From: an uncultured Monoglobus sp.
GTDB lineage: Bacteria > Bacillota > Clostridia > Monoglobales > Monoglobaceae
NCBI GenBank assembly: GCA_947624305.1
Contig: CANQKC010000007.1
Coordinates: 22,775-86,774, forward strand
Length of the DNA: 64,000 bases
Reading direction: 5' to 3'
Both the position numbers and the translations under genes were made by a program. Below the pieces are notes generated by a model. It worked only from the letters and a program-made list of their open reading frames with translations, searched no databases and was not told where the DNA came from. Shown in pieces: positions 10,310 through 18,820 of this stretch (the stretch's first letter is position 1; the number at the start of each line of letters is the position of its first letter).

Positions 10310-11017
10310 TTATTTTTCGTCGGCGAGGGCTTTGTAGACCACTGCGGCGAGGATCGCGCCTATTATCGGGGCGGCTATGAACAGCCACACCTGCGCGATC
10401 GGCGTCGACTCGCCCGCAAACAGCATAACGAGCGCGGGGCCGAAGCTTCTGGCCGGGTTGACCGACGTGCCGGTGAAGGGTATACCCAAAATGTGGACCA
10501 AGGTCAGCGTCAGGCCGATAACGAGGCCCGTTACCGCGGTGTTTTCGGTCTTGCTTGTCACGCCGATTATCGCGATCACAAATACGAAGGTCAGCACGAC
10601 CTCAACCAGAAACGCCTGTCCCATGTTTATTCCGAGGGCGCTCGCCTCGCCCCAGCCGTTCTGGCCGAGGCCGTTCTCGGCACCGCCGAGCATCAGCATA
10701 AGGATCAGCGCGCCGACTATGCCGCCCAGGAACTGGGCCACGAGATAGCCGATGTAGTCGTTGACCGTCATTTTGCCCGAGACGAGCATGCCGGTCGACA
10801 CCGCCGGGTTGATGTGGCAGCCCGAGATGTTGCCGATCGAGTATGCCATGGCGACGATGACAAGGCCGAAGGCGAACGCGATCAGAAGCGTCGTGAGCGC
10901 GAGCGCGCTCCCCGTGAGGCCGAGCTCGCCGACCAGCGTGTTGGCCGCGACCGCGCTGCCGCAGCCGAAGATCACAAGGACCGCGGTGCCTATAAATTCC
11001 GCAATGTACTTTTTCAT
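10310..11017 (-). CDS. aqpZ: Aquaporin / MIP-family channel
   Basis: 235 residues with six hydrophobic segments and both pore NPA motifs (HINPAVS and SVNPARS). The ATG at 11017 is chosen: AAGGAG lies 8 nt upstream, whereas an in-frame GTG at 11026 overlaps that ribosome site. The length and the aromatic/arginine context (NPARSFGPAL) favour a water-selective AqpZ-type pore over a glycerol facilitator, but this is not certain. It is monocistronic, with its own promoter and terminator. Confidence 0.88.
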   Translation of the reverse strand: MKKYIAEFIGTAVLVIFGCGSAVAANTLVGELGLTGSALALTTLLIAFAFGLVIVAMAYSIGNISGCHINPAVSTGMLVSGKMTVNDYIGYLVAQFLGGIVGALILMLMLGGAENGLGQNGWGEASALGINMGQAFLVEVVLTFVFVIAIIGVTSKTENTAVTGLVIGLTLTLVHILGIPFTGTSVNPARSFGPALVMLFAGESTPIAQVWLFIAAPIIGAILAAVVYKALADEK

Positions 11018-11065
11018 TACTGTCACTCCTTTGTTATTATTAAAAATTTAATATTATTTATGAAT

Positions 11066-11094
11066 ATTATATCATAATAATAACACAAAGGCAA
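11066..11094 (-). promoter_or_regulatory. Promoter of the aquaporin gene
   Basis: On the minus strand, TTGCCT (11094-11089) and TATAAT (11071-11066) are 17 bp apart, about 50 bp upstream of the aquaporin start. Confidence 0.7.
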
Positions 11095-11137
11095 TAAAAC
11101 GGCGGCAAATCAAGATTACAAGTTTGTTACGGCGGTG

Positions 11138-12157
11138 TTAATTTTTTTCGGGATAGAGGAAAGCGCGCTCGCTTTCGTGCTTTTTCGCGCGGCCCATCAG
11201 ATTTTTGAGCGCTTCCGCGGCGGGATAGTTCTCAAACAGGACCTTATAGGCCTCGTTGACGATAGGCATCTCGACTCCGTATTTGTCGGCGAGCTCCTTG
11301 GCCGCGCTGCAGGTGCGCACACCCTCGACCACCATTTTTACCTCTTCCTTTGCCTCGTCGGCGGTTTTGCCCTGGCCGATCAAAATTCCGGCGCGGCGGT
11401 TGCGCGAGTGCATGCTGGTGCAGGTCACGATCATATCGCCAAGGCCCGAAAGGCCGCTGAAGGTCTCGGTCTTCGCGCCCATAGCCTCGCCGAGGCGGGC
11501 CATTTCCACAAGGCCGCGGGTCATAAGCGCCGCCTTGGTGTTGTCGCCGAGGCCCATGCCGTCAAGAATGCCCGCGCACAGCGCGATCACGTTCTTGAGC
11601 GAGCCGCCGAGCTCGACGCCGAGCACGTCGGGGTTGGTGTAGATACGGAAGTTAGGGTTCATGAACGCGTCCTGCACATATTCGGCCACGGTCATGTCCT
11701 CGCAGGCGACCACGTTGGTCGTCGGCACCCCGCGCGAGACCTCCTCGGCGTGGCTCGGGCCCGACATGACGGCGACGACGCAGTTCGGGAGTTCTTCCTT
11801 TATCACCCGCGAAAGGGTAAGGCTTGTGCCTTCCTCGATGCCCTTTGAAATATTCACAACGATTTGGCCGTCCGCTATGTGCGAGGCCATTGCCCTCGCG
11901 GTGCTCCGCACCCCGTGTGACGGAGTCGCCATGACCGCGATGTCCGCGCCCGCGCAGCAGGCGATGTCGTCGGTGAAGCGCACGTTTTCGGGGAATTTTA
12001 CGCCCGGCAGGAAGGGTTTGTTTTCACGGTATTTTTTAAGGTTCTCACATTCCTCGGTGAGATACGACCAGAGCGTAACGTCGTGGCCGTTTTGCGCGAG
12101 CATTATCGCCATCGCGCTCCCCCAGCCGCCGCTCCCGATTATACTGATTTTTGACAT
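11138..12157 (-). CDS. gpsA: NAD(P)+-dependent glycerol-3-phosphate dehydrogenase
   Basis: 339 residues. It reduces dihydroxyacetone phosphate to sn-glycerol-3-phosphate, the backbone for phospholipids. The N-terminal Rossmann motif GSGGWGSA, the MSGPSHAEEV segment, the GLGDMIVTCTS stretch and the central KNVIAL lysine region are all present. The ATG at 12157 is preferred over an in-frame GTG at 12166 because GAGGTGG sits 5 nt upstream. It is the last gene of the der-plsY-gpsA operon, so its product feeds the PlsY acyltransferase encoded just upstream. Confidence 0.95.
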   Translation of the reverse strand: MSKISIIGSGGWGSAMAIMLAQNGHDVTLWSYLTEECENLKKYRENKPFLPGVKFPENVRFTDDIACCAGADIAVMATPSHGVRSTARAMASHIADGQIVVNISKGIEEGTSLTLSRVIKEELPNCVVAVMSGPSHAEEVSRGVPTTNVVACEDMTVAEYVQDAFMNPNFRIYTNPDVLGVELGGSLKNVIALCAGILDGMGLGDNTKAALMTRGLVEMARLGEAMGAKTETFSGLSGLGDMIVTCTSMHSRNRRAGILIGQGKTADEAKEEVKMVVEGVRTCSAAKELADKYGVEMPIVNEAYKVLFENYPAAEALKNLMGRAKKHESERAFLYPEKN

Positions 12158-12194
12158 ATTTTCCACCTCAATTTTCCGAATATAGTTTATCGTG

Positions 12195-12836
12195 TTATTT
12201 GCCGAGTTTGTTTTCGGTGCCGTTTAGCAGGCGTTTTATGTTGGCGCGGTGGCGGATTATCAAAAGCGCGCCCATGATTATCACGCATACCATGCCGACC
12301 GGCCTTACGTCATGAGTGACCGCGTCCTTTATGATCTTGACGATCACGAAAAGCGCTCCGCCGAGCACCGAGCCGAGCGAAACATAGCGCGTCGCGGCCA
12401 TTACCGCCAGCGATATTATCATAACGATGAGGCCGACCTTCCAGTCGAGCACCATAACCACGCCGAGCGACGTGGCGACGCCCTTGCCGCCGCGGAACCC
12501 GAAATAAACCGGGAAGTTGTGGCCCAGCACGGCGCAAAGGCCCGCGATGTACGGCAGGCACAAATTGTCAAGCGCGGCTTTGTATTCGCCGTTTACGCGG
12601 CTCACAAAGACCTCGGCCAGAACCACGCAGACTATACCCTTTAGCACGTCAAGAACAAGCGTCAGCGCGGCGAGCTTCTTTCCGTGGGTGCGCAGCATAT
12701 TTGTCGCGCCCGCGTTGCCCGAGCCGCTGTTTCTTATGTCCTCGCCCGATACTATTTTTGAAAGTATTATCGAAAAATTGACCGAGCCGATCAGATATGA
12801 CAAAATTCCGGCGATAACCGCGGTTAAAACAGCCAT
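12195..12836 (-). CDS. plsY: Acyl-phosphate:glycerol-3-phosphate acyltransferase
   Basis: 213 residues with several transmembrane helices. It acylates glycerol-3-phosphate at the membrane, the first step of phospholipid synthesis with PlsX. Family motifs are visible: SGNAGATNMLRTHGK, GHNFPVYFGFRGGKGVAT and the C-terminal RHRANIKRLL. The start codon directly abuts the der stop codon, so translational coupling is likely. gpsA follows 37 bp later. Confidence 0.95.
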   Translation of the reverse strand: MAVLTAVIAGILSYLIGSVNFSIILSKIVSGEDIRNSGSGNAGATNMLRTHGKKLAALTLVLDVLKGIVCVVLAEVFVSRVNGEYKAALDNLCLPYIAGLCAVLGHNFPVYFGFRGGKGVATSLGVVMVLDWKVGLIVMIISLAVMAATRYVSLGSVLGGALFVIVKIIKDAVTHDVRPVGMVCVIIMGALLIIRHRANIKRLLNGTENKLGK

Positions 12837-14159
12837 TTACTTCTTCTCCCCTTTTTCGCGAATTATAAATTTTATCGGCGTGCCCTCGAACCCGAAGCGG
12901 GCGCGGAACTGGTTCTCGATATACCTTATATATGAATAATGCGCCAGCTTCGTGCTGTTGACGAACAGCACGAAGGTCGGCGGCTTGACTCCCGCCTGCG
13001 TCGCGTAGTATATCTTGAGCCTGCGGCCCTTGTCGCTGGGCGGCTGCACCGCCGCGACTGCCTCGTTCAGCACATCGTTTAAAACGCCGGTCGAGATGCG
13101 CTTGGAGTTCTGCTCCACCGCCGCGTCCATAACGCCGAACAAATCGTCTACCCGAAGCCCGGTCTTGGCCGAGATAAACACCGACGGCGCGTACATCATG
13201 AAATTAAAGCCCTCTTTGACCTTGTTTTTGAAATTGCGCATGGTGTTGGTCTCTTTTTCGATCAGATCCCACTTGTTCACAACGATGACCGAGGCCTTGC
13301 CCGCCTCGTGGACGTAGCCCGCGATCTTGGTGTCCTGCTCGGTTATGCCTTCGGCCGCGTCGACCATGATAAGGCAGACGTCGGCGCGGTCGACCGCGTT
13401 CAGCGCGCGGGTCACGCTGTAACGCTCGACGTTTTCATTTATCTTGCCGCGCTTGCGCATACCCGCGGTGTCGATCAGCATATATTTTTTGCCGTCTCTC
13501 TCATAGAGCGTGTCTATCGCGTCGCGGGTTGTTCCCGCTATGTCGCTGACGATCACGCGCTCCTCGCCGAGTATCTTGTTCACCAGCGAGGATTTGCCCG
13601 CGTTGGGCTTGCCCACGATCGCCACATGAATAATGTCGCTCTCGTCATCGGGCTCCGCGTCCTCGGGGAAATATTTCACTATCTCGTCAAGCAGATCGCC
13701 GACGCCGAGGCCGTGGACCGACGAGATCGGCCACGGGTCGCCGAGGCCGAGGTTATAGAACTCGTAAAGCTCCATAGGCGGATCGCCGGGAGTGTCGACC
13801 TTGTTGGCGGCCAGAACCACGGGCTTTCCGCTCTTTTGCAGCATTGCCGCAACGTCGCTGTCCGCGGCGGTAACTCCGTCGCGCACGTTGACTATAAGCA
13901 CGATGACGTCCGCCATGCCTATCGCGAGCTCGGCCTGGGAGCGCATCTGCGATAGGATCACGTCGTCGCTGCCCGGCTCGATACCGCCGGTGTCGATCAT
14001 CGTGAAGTCGCGGCCGCACCATTCGGTGTCCACATAAATCCTGTCCCGGGTCACACCCGGGGTGTCCTCTATTATCGAAATCCGTTTTCCGGCGACCTTG
14101 TTGAAAAACGTGGATTTGCCCACGTTAGGCCGCCCCACAACGGCGACGATCGGTTTCAT
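12837..14159 (-). CDS. der: Ribosome-assembly GTPase Der (EngA)
   Basis: 440 residues carrying the tandem GTPase architecture unique to Der. G1 motifs are GRPNVGKST near residue 8 and GKPNAGKSS near 183. NKVD and NKWD are the guanine-specificity motifs. The C-terminal 90 residues are the KH-like domain (LKIYYATQAGVKPPTF). It acts in 50S subunit maturation. AAAGGAGG precedes the ATG at good spacing. It is first in the der-plsY-gpsA operon, a conserved Firmicutes order. Its leader has been invaded by a transposase remnant and REP element. Confidence 0.97.
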   Translation of the reverse strand: MKPIVAVVGRPNVGKSTFFNKVAGKRISIIEDTPGVTRDRIYVDTEWCGRDFTMIDTGGIEPGSDDVILSQMRSQAELAIGMADVIVLIVNVRDGVTAADSDVAAMLQKSGKPVVLAANKVDTPGDPPMELYEFYNLGLGDPWPISSVHGLGVGDLLDEIVKYFPEDAEPDDESDIIHVAIVGKPNAGKSSLVNKILGEERVIVSDIAGTTRDAIDTLYERDGKKYMLIDTAGMRKRGKINENVERYSVTRALNAVDRADVCLIMVDAAEGITEQDTKIAGYVHEAGKASVIVVNKWDLIEKETNTMRNFKNKVKEGFNFMMYAPSVFISAKTGLRVDDLFGVMDAAVEQNSKRISTGVLNDVLNEAVAAVQPPSDKGRRLKIYYATQAGVKPPTFVLFVNSTKLAHYSYIRYIENQFRARFGFEGTPIKFIIREKGEKK

Positions 14160-14176
14160 AAATTTTCCTCCTTTCA

Positions 14177-14206
14177 GGGACGTCGAGGGCGCCGTCCCCT
14201 ACAACC
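14177..14206. repeat. REP-like palindrome
   Basis: GGGACG and CGTCCC arms surround a TCGAGGGCGC loop, followed by the CCTACAACC tail. It is near-identical to 9172-9199. It ends about 20 bp from the der start and therefore lies in the der leader. Confidence 0.7.
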
Positions 14207-14319
14207 ACTTTGCCTAATACGCACCTTTTATCTTTGGTGCAAATTGTTATAAAATATACTCCGCTTTGAGAATAATTATAATGCTCAAGTCTGTTTCGCT
14301 TTCTTGATTTGTATTCCAT
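14177..14319 (-). pseudogene. N-terminal remnant of a RAYT (REP-associated tyrosine/Y1) transposase
   Basis: From the ATG at 14319 the frame reads MEYKSRKRNRLEHYNYSQSG then VYFITICTKDK, the N-terminus of IS200-like/RAYT transposases. It then runs into VGDGALDVP, where the similarity stops. The catalytic HUH and tyrosine motifs are absent, so this is a dead fragment of fewer than 50 residues. Its 3' end (14177-14206) is a REP palindrome of the type found at 9172-9199. Confidence 0.7.
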
Positions 14320-14394
14320 AATATACACTTACCCTAATTTAATCCCAACCAATACCAATTTTATCATATATTCAATACAATTTCAAGTGCAAAA

Positions 14395-14425
14395 CAAAAA
14401 ACGCCGCGAGATCGCGGCGCCGTTT
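14395..14425 (-). terminator. Terminator of yceD-rpmF
   Basis: A perfect 7-bp GC stem (CGCCGCG / CGCGGCG, loop AGAT) is followed on the minus strand by a run of T residues, just after the rpmF stop. Confidence 0.85.
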
Positions 14426-14432
14426 AAAAATC

Positions 14433-14612
14433 TTAATCCTCGACAGCGATAACCTCTCTGCCTTTGTATGAACCGCAGGCTTTGCAGGCTCTGTGGGGGA
14501 GCTTAAGCTCGCCGCACTGAGGACAGGCCACCAGACCGGGAACCGCCAGCTTCCAGTTCGCTCTTCTCTTATCTCTTCTCGCTTTTGATGTTTTTCTCTT
14601 TGGAACTGCCAT
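14433..14612 (-). CDS. rpmF: 50S ribosomal protein L32
   Basis: 59 residues starting [17 protein letters not shown], the family signature. It has two CxxC pairs (CPQC and CKAC) in the zinc-ribbon arrangement of C+ type L32. The ATG at 14612 has AGAGGTG 6 nt upstream; a GTG three codons earlier overlaps that site and is rejected. It is cotranscribed with yceD, which lies 58 bp upstream. Confidence 0.96.
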   Translation of the reverse strand: MAVPKRKTSKARRDKRRANWKLAVPGLVACPQCGELKLPHRACKACGSYKGREVIAVED

Positions 14613-14670
14613 TAATAACACCTCTTTTCACAAATTATATGGAACAGCCTAAGGCTTTATTTTATACATA

Positions 14671-15180
14671 TTATTTATCCGGGACGTCGAGATCGTCCAA
14701 TATGTCGAACCTCGGATCGGTCGGACGGCTGTCGCAGCCGCAGGGGCCGTCGTTCAGGTTCGCCCCGCACTTCGGGCACAAACCGGCGCAGTCCTCTCTG
14801 CACAGGCGCTTGCCCGGCAGGCTGACCACAAGGCCGCTGTAAACATGCTCGTCAAGGTTTATGCTGTCGCCCGAAAAATATATAATGTCCGGGTTCTCGT
14901 TTTCCTCGCTGAAGCGCTCGGTCTCCTTGAAGCTCTCGGTTATGTCAAACTCCGCGGTATAGTCAAACTCCTCGGCGCATCTGTCGCAAACCATTTTAAG
15001 CTCGGCCTCGCCCTTAGCGTCAAGCTCGATCGTGCCGCCGAAATTGCGGATCACACCCCTGACCTTCACCGGGGCGGCAAACTCAAAGTCATCGCCCGCG
15101 CGGCCCTCTATCTCAAGCGCGCAGTCAATAGGTATGCTCTTTCCCTCATAGTTCTTGATTGACGATATGTTAATATCCAT
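14671..15180 (-). CDS. yceD: YceD/DUF177 family, 23S rRNA accumulation protein
   Basis: 169 residues. The family helps 23S rRNA and large-subunit accumulation and is almost always linked to rpmF, as here. The mid-protein pair CDRC and the C-terminal cluster CREDCAGLCPKCG with a later CGC are characteristic and suggest metal binding. The C-terminus is acidic. Confidence 0.9.
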   Translation of the reverse strand: MDINISSIKNYEGKSIPIDCALEIEGRAGDDFEFAAPVKVRGVIRNFGGTIELDAKGEAELKMVCDRCAEEFDYTAEFDITESFKETERFSEENENPDIIYFSGDSINLDEHVYSGLVVSLPGKRLCREDCAGLCPKCGANLNDGPCGCDSRPTDPRFDILDDLDVPDK

Positions 15181-15243
15181 TTCTGTCTCCGTTCATTCCG
15201 CGCGTGCGCGCAAAAATACCATACGACCAAACAGACAGCGATT

Positions 15244-15273
15244 ATTATACCTCAACCGCGGTCTGTTTGTCAA
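15244..15273 (-). promoter_or_regulatory. Promoter of yceD-rpmF
   Basis: On the minus strand, TTGACA (15273-15268) and TATAAT (15249-15244) are 18 bp apart, about 65 bp before the yceD start. Confidence 0.8.
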
Positions 15274-15306
15274 TATGTTTTTGTAAATTTCTCAAAAACT
15301 TTTAAA

Positions 15307-15519
15307 TTATGCCTCTTTTGACGCGAGATAACTGTTAATCTTGTCAACAAGCTCGTCACAGTTAACGCCGTGAACCGCGCAGGCCTGCTCAATGCTCTCG
15401 CCGCTCGATGAGGGGCAGCCGAGGCAGTGCATGCCAATCTGCATGAAAAATTCCGCCGTGCCCGGATCGAGCCTCAGCGCGTCCATGATTATCGTGTCTT
15501 TTGTTACCTGTTTTGCCAT
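15307..15519 (-). CDS. DUF1858 small redox-disulfide protein
   Basis: 70 residues. The motif MHCLGCPSSSGESIEQAC is the DUF1858 signature, with a CxxC pair and a conserved third cysteine. Relatives are annotated as hybrid-cluster-protein-associated redox disulfide domains; the exact role is unknown. AGGAGG precedes the ATG. It is monocistronic, with a promoter at 15552-15579. No hybrid cluster protein gene lies nearby. Confidence 0.85.
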   Translation of the reverse strand: MAKQVTKDTIIMDALRLDPGTAEFFMQIGMHCLGCPSSSGESIEQACAVHGVNCDELVDKINSYLASKEA

Positions 15520-15551
15520 AATATATTCCTCCTATCTTTTGTCTATTAAAT

Positions 15552-15579
15552 ATTATAACCCATTCCCGCGAAAAATCAA
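15552..15579 (-). promoter_or_regulatory. Promoter of the DUF1858 gene
   Basis: TTGATT and TATAAT are 16 bp apart on the minus strand, ending about 35 bp before the start codon. Confidence 0.6.
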
Positions 15580-15595
15580 GTGTTTTGCAAAAATT

Positions 15596-16168
15596 TTATT
15601 CCAAAACCTCAGCCGACGCCCTGTCCCACATGTCGTGAGCGATCTGATCGGCCTCGGCATACTCGCTCGCGAGCGAGGTGAGCTGCGAGAAATCCCCGCC
15701 CTCGGCGGCGGTCACTCTCGGCTCCATGCCCTCCAGAATTTTGTATATCGTGCCCACCGCGACGGTCAGGTCCTTGTGCGCCTGAGCCTTGTCCTCGGGA
15801 ACCAGCATCTCCGCACCGCCAAGCTCGTTGTACCAGTGCTCGCAGCGGTCGTAATATTGATCGTAAAGCGCCTTCCAGTCGGCGAAATTGTCGGCGTTCA
15901 AGTCGGCGACGCCGTTAAAAATTTTGTCCATGTCGCCGTTCACGAACGCTCCGAACTCGTCGGTGTATGACTTCGCGTAATTCGGGTATTTGCCGGTCAG
16001 CAGGCTTGAGGCCGCTCCGCTTTGGGTTTCCGCCGCCGAGCCGCCGTCGGGCGTCGGAGCCGCGGCCGATGTCTGATCCGAACCGTCGCTCCCGCCTCCG
16101 CACGCGGTAAGCACCGCGCACATCAACGCCGCCGTCAAAGCCGCGGCCAATATTTTTGAATGCTTCAT
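15596..16168 (-). CDS. Lipoprotein of unknown function
   Basis: 190 residues from the ATG at 16168; the frame extends further upstream, but only this ATG precedes a signal peptide. The lipobox LTAC is at about residues 20-23, followed by a Gly/Ser/Ala-rich linker to about residue 55. The mature part is helical and acidic, rich in Asp, Trp and Tyr (for example DWKALYDQYYDRCEHWYNEL). It is expected to be tethered to the outer face of the membrane. No family was recognised. It follows the acyltransferase gene by 26 bp and may be cotranscribed with it. Confidence 0.75.
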   Translation of the reverse strand: MKHSKILAAALTAALMCAVLTACGGGSDGSDQTSAAAPTPDGGSAAETQSGAASSLLTGKYPNYAKSYTDEFGAFVNGDMDKIFNGVADLNADNFADWKALYDQYYDRCEHWYNELGGAEMLVPEDKAQAHKDLTVAVGTIYKILEGMEPRVTAAEGGDFSQLTSLASEYAEADQIAHDMWDRASAEVLE

Positions 16169-16194
16169 TTTATCAAAACCTTTCTTTAATATTA

Positions 16195-17271
16195 TTATAC
16201 GGCCTTCAGCCGTCTTTTGATCGATCCGCCGAGCTTTGACGCGCCGAGCTTTATCGCCCACCACAACAGCCAGAACACTATCGGAACAAGATACGCCGCC
16301 GCGGTGACGATCCGGAAGCGCCGCACCGCGTCGCTCATTCCCGCCTCGGTTATCAGATAATCGTTAAGCCACAGCACCACCAGACAGTGGGACAAATATA
16401 TGTTGTAGCACTCCTCGTCCAGCGCGCGGGTGAACCACGTTATCTTTTTTCTGCCGCCGGCGATGACCGACGTCAGCATAAAGAAAAACATGATCGCCGC
16501 CGAGCAGTACATAATGTGTATTTCCTCCATCCAGGGCGCCGTCATATTATACGTCCTGTACGCCAGAAATATATCAAGCGCGCCCGAAAGCAGGAACACC
16601 GCCGTGATCAGCGTCTTTTTCCCGAGCACCGCCTTTTTGAACGCCGAATAGTTCATGCCCACATAGCAGCCCAGCACCCAGTAGAACAGATATTTTGTGA
16701 AGATAACGTCGTTCCACTCAAACACATAGTCCGGGAAGATAAGGCCGAGCATGTTGCTTAAGTTAAACCCGAACACTATCGACAGCATTATCGAAAACGC
16801 CAGCCCCGCCGCGGGCTTCAGGCGCCGCAGCGCGAACATCCAGATCGGCATCAGCAGATAAAACTGAACGATTATGATCACAAAATAGAAATGCCCCACA
16901 AGGTCGCCGTGGATCCATGACCTGATGAGCTTGTCCCACGAAAAGTCGAAATAATGATGATTTACAAAAAATATCATATATATCGCAACCCAGAGCATAT
17001 ACGGGAGCACGACCCGCGTCACGCGGCTTTTGTAGAACCGGAAATAATTCATTCTGCGGTCGGTCAGGAAATACTTGACGCCGCTCATAAATATAAACGC
17101 GGGCACGACGAACGTGCTGAACCGCCACGGCACAAACACAATGTTAAACGCCGCGTCCGCGGGCGTCAGCGCGCTTATCAGCACCGACGCGCAGTGAATG
17201 AATATAACGAGCATCGCGCAGATTATATTCATGTACGATAGTTCAATTTTCGGTGTTCGTCTCGCAATCAT
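16195..17271 (-). CDS. Acyltransferase 3 family membrane protein
   Basis: About 358 residues and about ten hydrophobic helices. The N-terminal MNIICAMLVIFIHCASV carries the family's conserved histidine in helix 1, and WRFSTFVVPAFIFMSGVKYF follows as in acyltransferase_3 proteins. These enzymes usually transfer acetyl or succinyl groups to surface polysaccharides or antibiotics; the substrate here is unknown. The start is uncertain: the ATG at 17271 lacks a good ribosome site and a TTG lies two codons upstream. It begins 24 bp after the thioesterase gene. Confidence 0.82.
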   Translation of the reverse strand: MIARRTPKIELSYMNIICAMLVIFIHCASVLISALTPADAAFNIVFVPWRFSTFVVPAFIFMSGVKYFLTDRRMNYFRFYKSRVTRVVLPYMLWVAIYMIFFVNHHYFDFSWDKLIRSWIHGDLVGHFYFVIIIVQFYLLMPIWMFALRRLKPAAGLAFSIMLSIVFGFNLSNMLGLIFPDYVFEWNDVIFTKYLFYWVLGCYVGMNYSAFKKAVLGKKTLITAVFLLSGALDIFLAYRTYNMTAPWMEEIHIMYCSAAIMFFFMLTSVIAGGRKKITWFTRALDEECYNIYLSHCLVVLWLNDYLITEAGMSDAVRRFRIVTAAAYLVPIVFWLLWWAIKLGASKLGGSIKRRLKAV

Positions 17272-17295
17272 CAGCAATCATCCCGCAATTATATT

Positions 17296-17784
17296 TTAGC
17301 CCGCGTTTATCCTGCGCCTCTCGTTTCGGAGCTGCTGGCGCCGCTCGCCGAGCTCCCACTCCATGCGCTGCTCCTCGTTTTCAAGGATAAGCCTCGGAAC
17401 TCTCGCGGGCCTCTCGTTCCCGTCAAGCGCCACAAGCACCAGATACGCCTTGTTTATCGTGCGCTTTTCCCCGTCATAGTCCTCGACCATCGTGCGGACG
17501 CACACCTCCATCGAGGTGTTGCCGACCCATGTGACCTGCCCCGCGAGAACGAGCGTGTCGTTCGGATAAGCCGGGGCGCGGAAGCAAAGAGTGTCAACCA
17601 TGGCAGTGGTCACGTTGTGCCCGCTGTGGCGGCGCGCCACGATGCCCGCGACGACGTCGATCCACTCCATAAGCCGTCCGCCGAACAGTCTGCCGTAGCC
17701 GTTCAGGTCCTGAGAAGTTATCATCTGGACCTGCTCGGTGTACGAGTCCGAAACCTTCCGGGCCTTTTCGGTTGTGTTTTCCAA
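17296..17784 (-). CDS. Acyl-CoA thioesterase, hotdog fold (YciA/BACH type)
   Basis: 162 residues. The hotdog signature GRLFGGRLMEWIDVVAGI and the strand VTTAMVDTLCFRAPAYPND are those of acyl-CoA hydrolases that release free fatty acids from CoA. The start is a TTG at 17784, chosen because GGAGGAGG lies 8 nt upstream and no ATG fits. The C-terminal tail is rich in Arg and Glu. Confidence 0.88.
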   Translation of the reverse strand: MENTTEKARKVSDSYTEQVQMITSQDLNGYGRLFGGRLMEWIDVVAGIVARRHSGHNVTTAMVDTLCFRAPAYPNDTLVLAGQVTWVGNTSMEVCVRTMVEDYDGEKRTINKAYLVLVALDGNERPARVPRLILENEEQRMEWELGERRQQLRNERRRINAG

Positions 17785-17928
17785 AACAGCCGCCTCCTCC
17801 CATGTTTATCGTTTGTCTATCGAAATATTATAACACGCCCGACGGGATTTATCAATCCCTGTAATCCTTTTGTAAAAAACTTTTGAGCGTTTTAAAACCG
17901 CGGAAAACCGTTCCGCGGTTCTGTGGCG

Positions 17929-18717
17929 CTATAAATCAAACCATTCGGATATTACCTTTATCACTCCGTTTTCGTCGTTTGACGGCGCGATATGCTTGGC
18001 GGCGCGCCTGAGCTGCTCGTGCGCGTTCGCCATGGCGAAGCTCTCCCCGCACTCGTGCAGCATCTCAAAGTCGTTCAAATAGTCCCCAAAGCACATGCAC
18101 TCATCCTTGGCGTATCCGCAAATCTGCTGTATCTTCCTGACCGCGGAGCCCTTTGAAACGCCGTTTTTCATCACGTCGACCCAGTTAGCCCCCGAGACGA
18201 TCACCTGCGCCTTTCCGGTGTATTCGGGGAGCTTTTTGAATATCTCTTCATAGGCGTCGCCGTAGGTGAATATGGCGATTTTAAGGATATTCTTGGTTTC
18301 GCAGTAGTCGATCAGATCGGAAACGGTGTCAAGCCTTTTATAATATTTTTTGACCTCGCTTATGCCCTGGCCGCCCCGCTCCACATACGCGCTGTCCTCG
18401 CAGCAAAGCACGGGATAGACGCCCGGCATCCGCCTCGCGCGTTTTATAACATCCCTCGCTGTTCCGCTGTCAAGGCAGTCGCGCACAATGACCCTGCCGT
18501 CCATCACGACGTAGGCCCCGTTTTCCGCTATGTACATAAAATTCATGCTTATCGGCTCAAACTGTTCCCTGACCTTAAAATACTGTCTGCCGCTCGCGGG
18601 CGCGAACACCACGCCCCTGCGATTAAGCCGGTCCACTGTCGTTTTCAGTCCGTCCGGCAGCTCTTTCCGCGAATTAAGCAGCGTACCGTCCAGATCGCAG
18701 GCAATAAACCTTATCAC
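17929..18717 (-). CDS. HAD-superfamily Cof-type phosphatase
   Basis: 262 residues. Motif I is CDLDGTLLNS near residue 6, the conserved lysine lies in MKNGVSKGSA, and motif IV is GDYLNDFEML. The large C2B-type cap between motifs places it in the Cof/YidA sugar-phosphatase subfamily; the substrate is unknown. The GTG at 18717 is favoured over a TTG seven codons upstream because GGAG sits just before it and motif I then falls at the usual position. Confidence 0.88.
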   Translation of the reverse strand: MIRFIACDLDGTLLNSRKELPDGLKTTVDRLNRRGVVFAPASGRQYFKVREQFEPISMNFMYIAENGAYVVMDGRVIVRDCLDSGTARDVIKRARRMPGVYPVLCCEDSAYVERGGQGISEVKKYYKRLDTVSDLIDYCETKNILKIAIFTYGDAYEEIFKKLPEYTGKAQVIVSGANWVDVMKNGVSKGSAVRKIQQICGYAKDECMCFGDYLNDFEMLHECGESFAMANAHEQLRRAAKHIAPSNDENGVIKVISEWFDL

Positions 18718-18749
18718 AATAAAATCACTCCAAAACAAATACTGCTTAA

Positions 18750-18779
18750 TTTATAACATACATTACCTATCAAAGTCAA
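18750..18779 (-). promoter_or_regulatory. Promoter of the HAD phosphatase gene
   Basis: TTGACT and TATAAA are separated by 18 bp on the minus strand, about 33 bp before the start codon. Confidence 0.6.
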
Positions 18780-18820
18780 GGTAATAACTGCTCAAAAAAA
18801 CAGAAGAAAAAGCCTCGGTT

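Noticed and set aside
10241..11077. 278-codon plus-strand frame across the aquaporin gene
   Set aside because: It is antisense to a clear NPA-motif aquaporin and its product is a low-complexity Arg/Ala/His-rich shadow.
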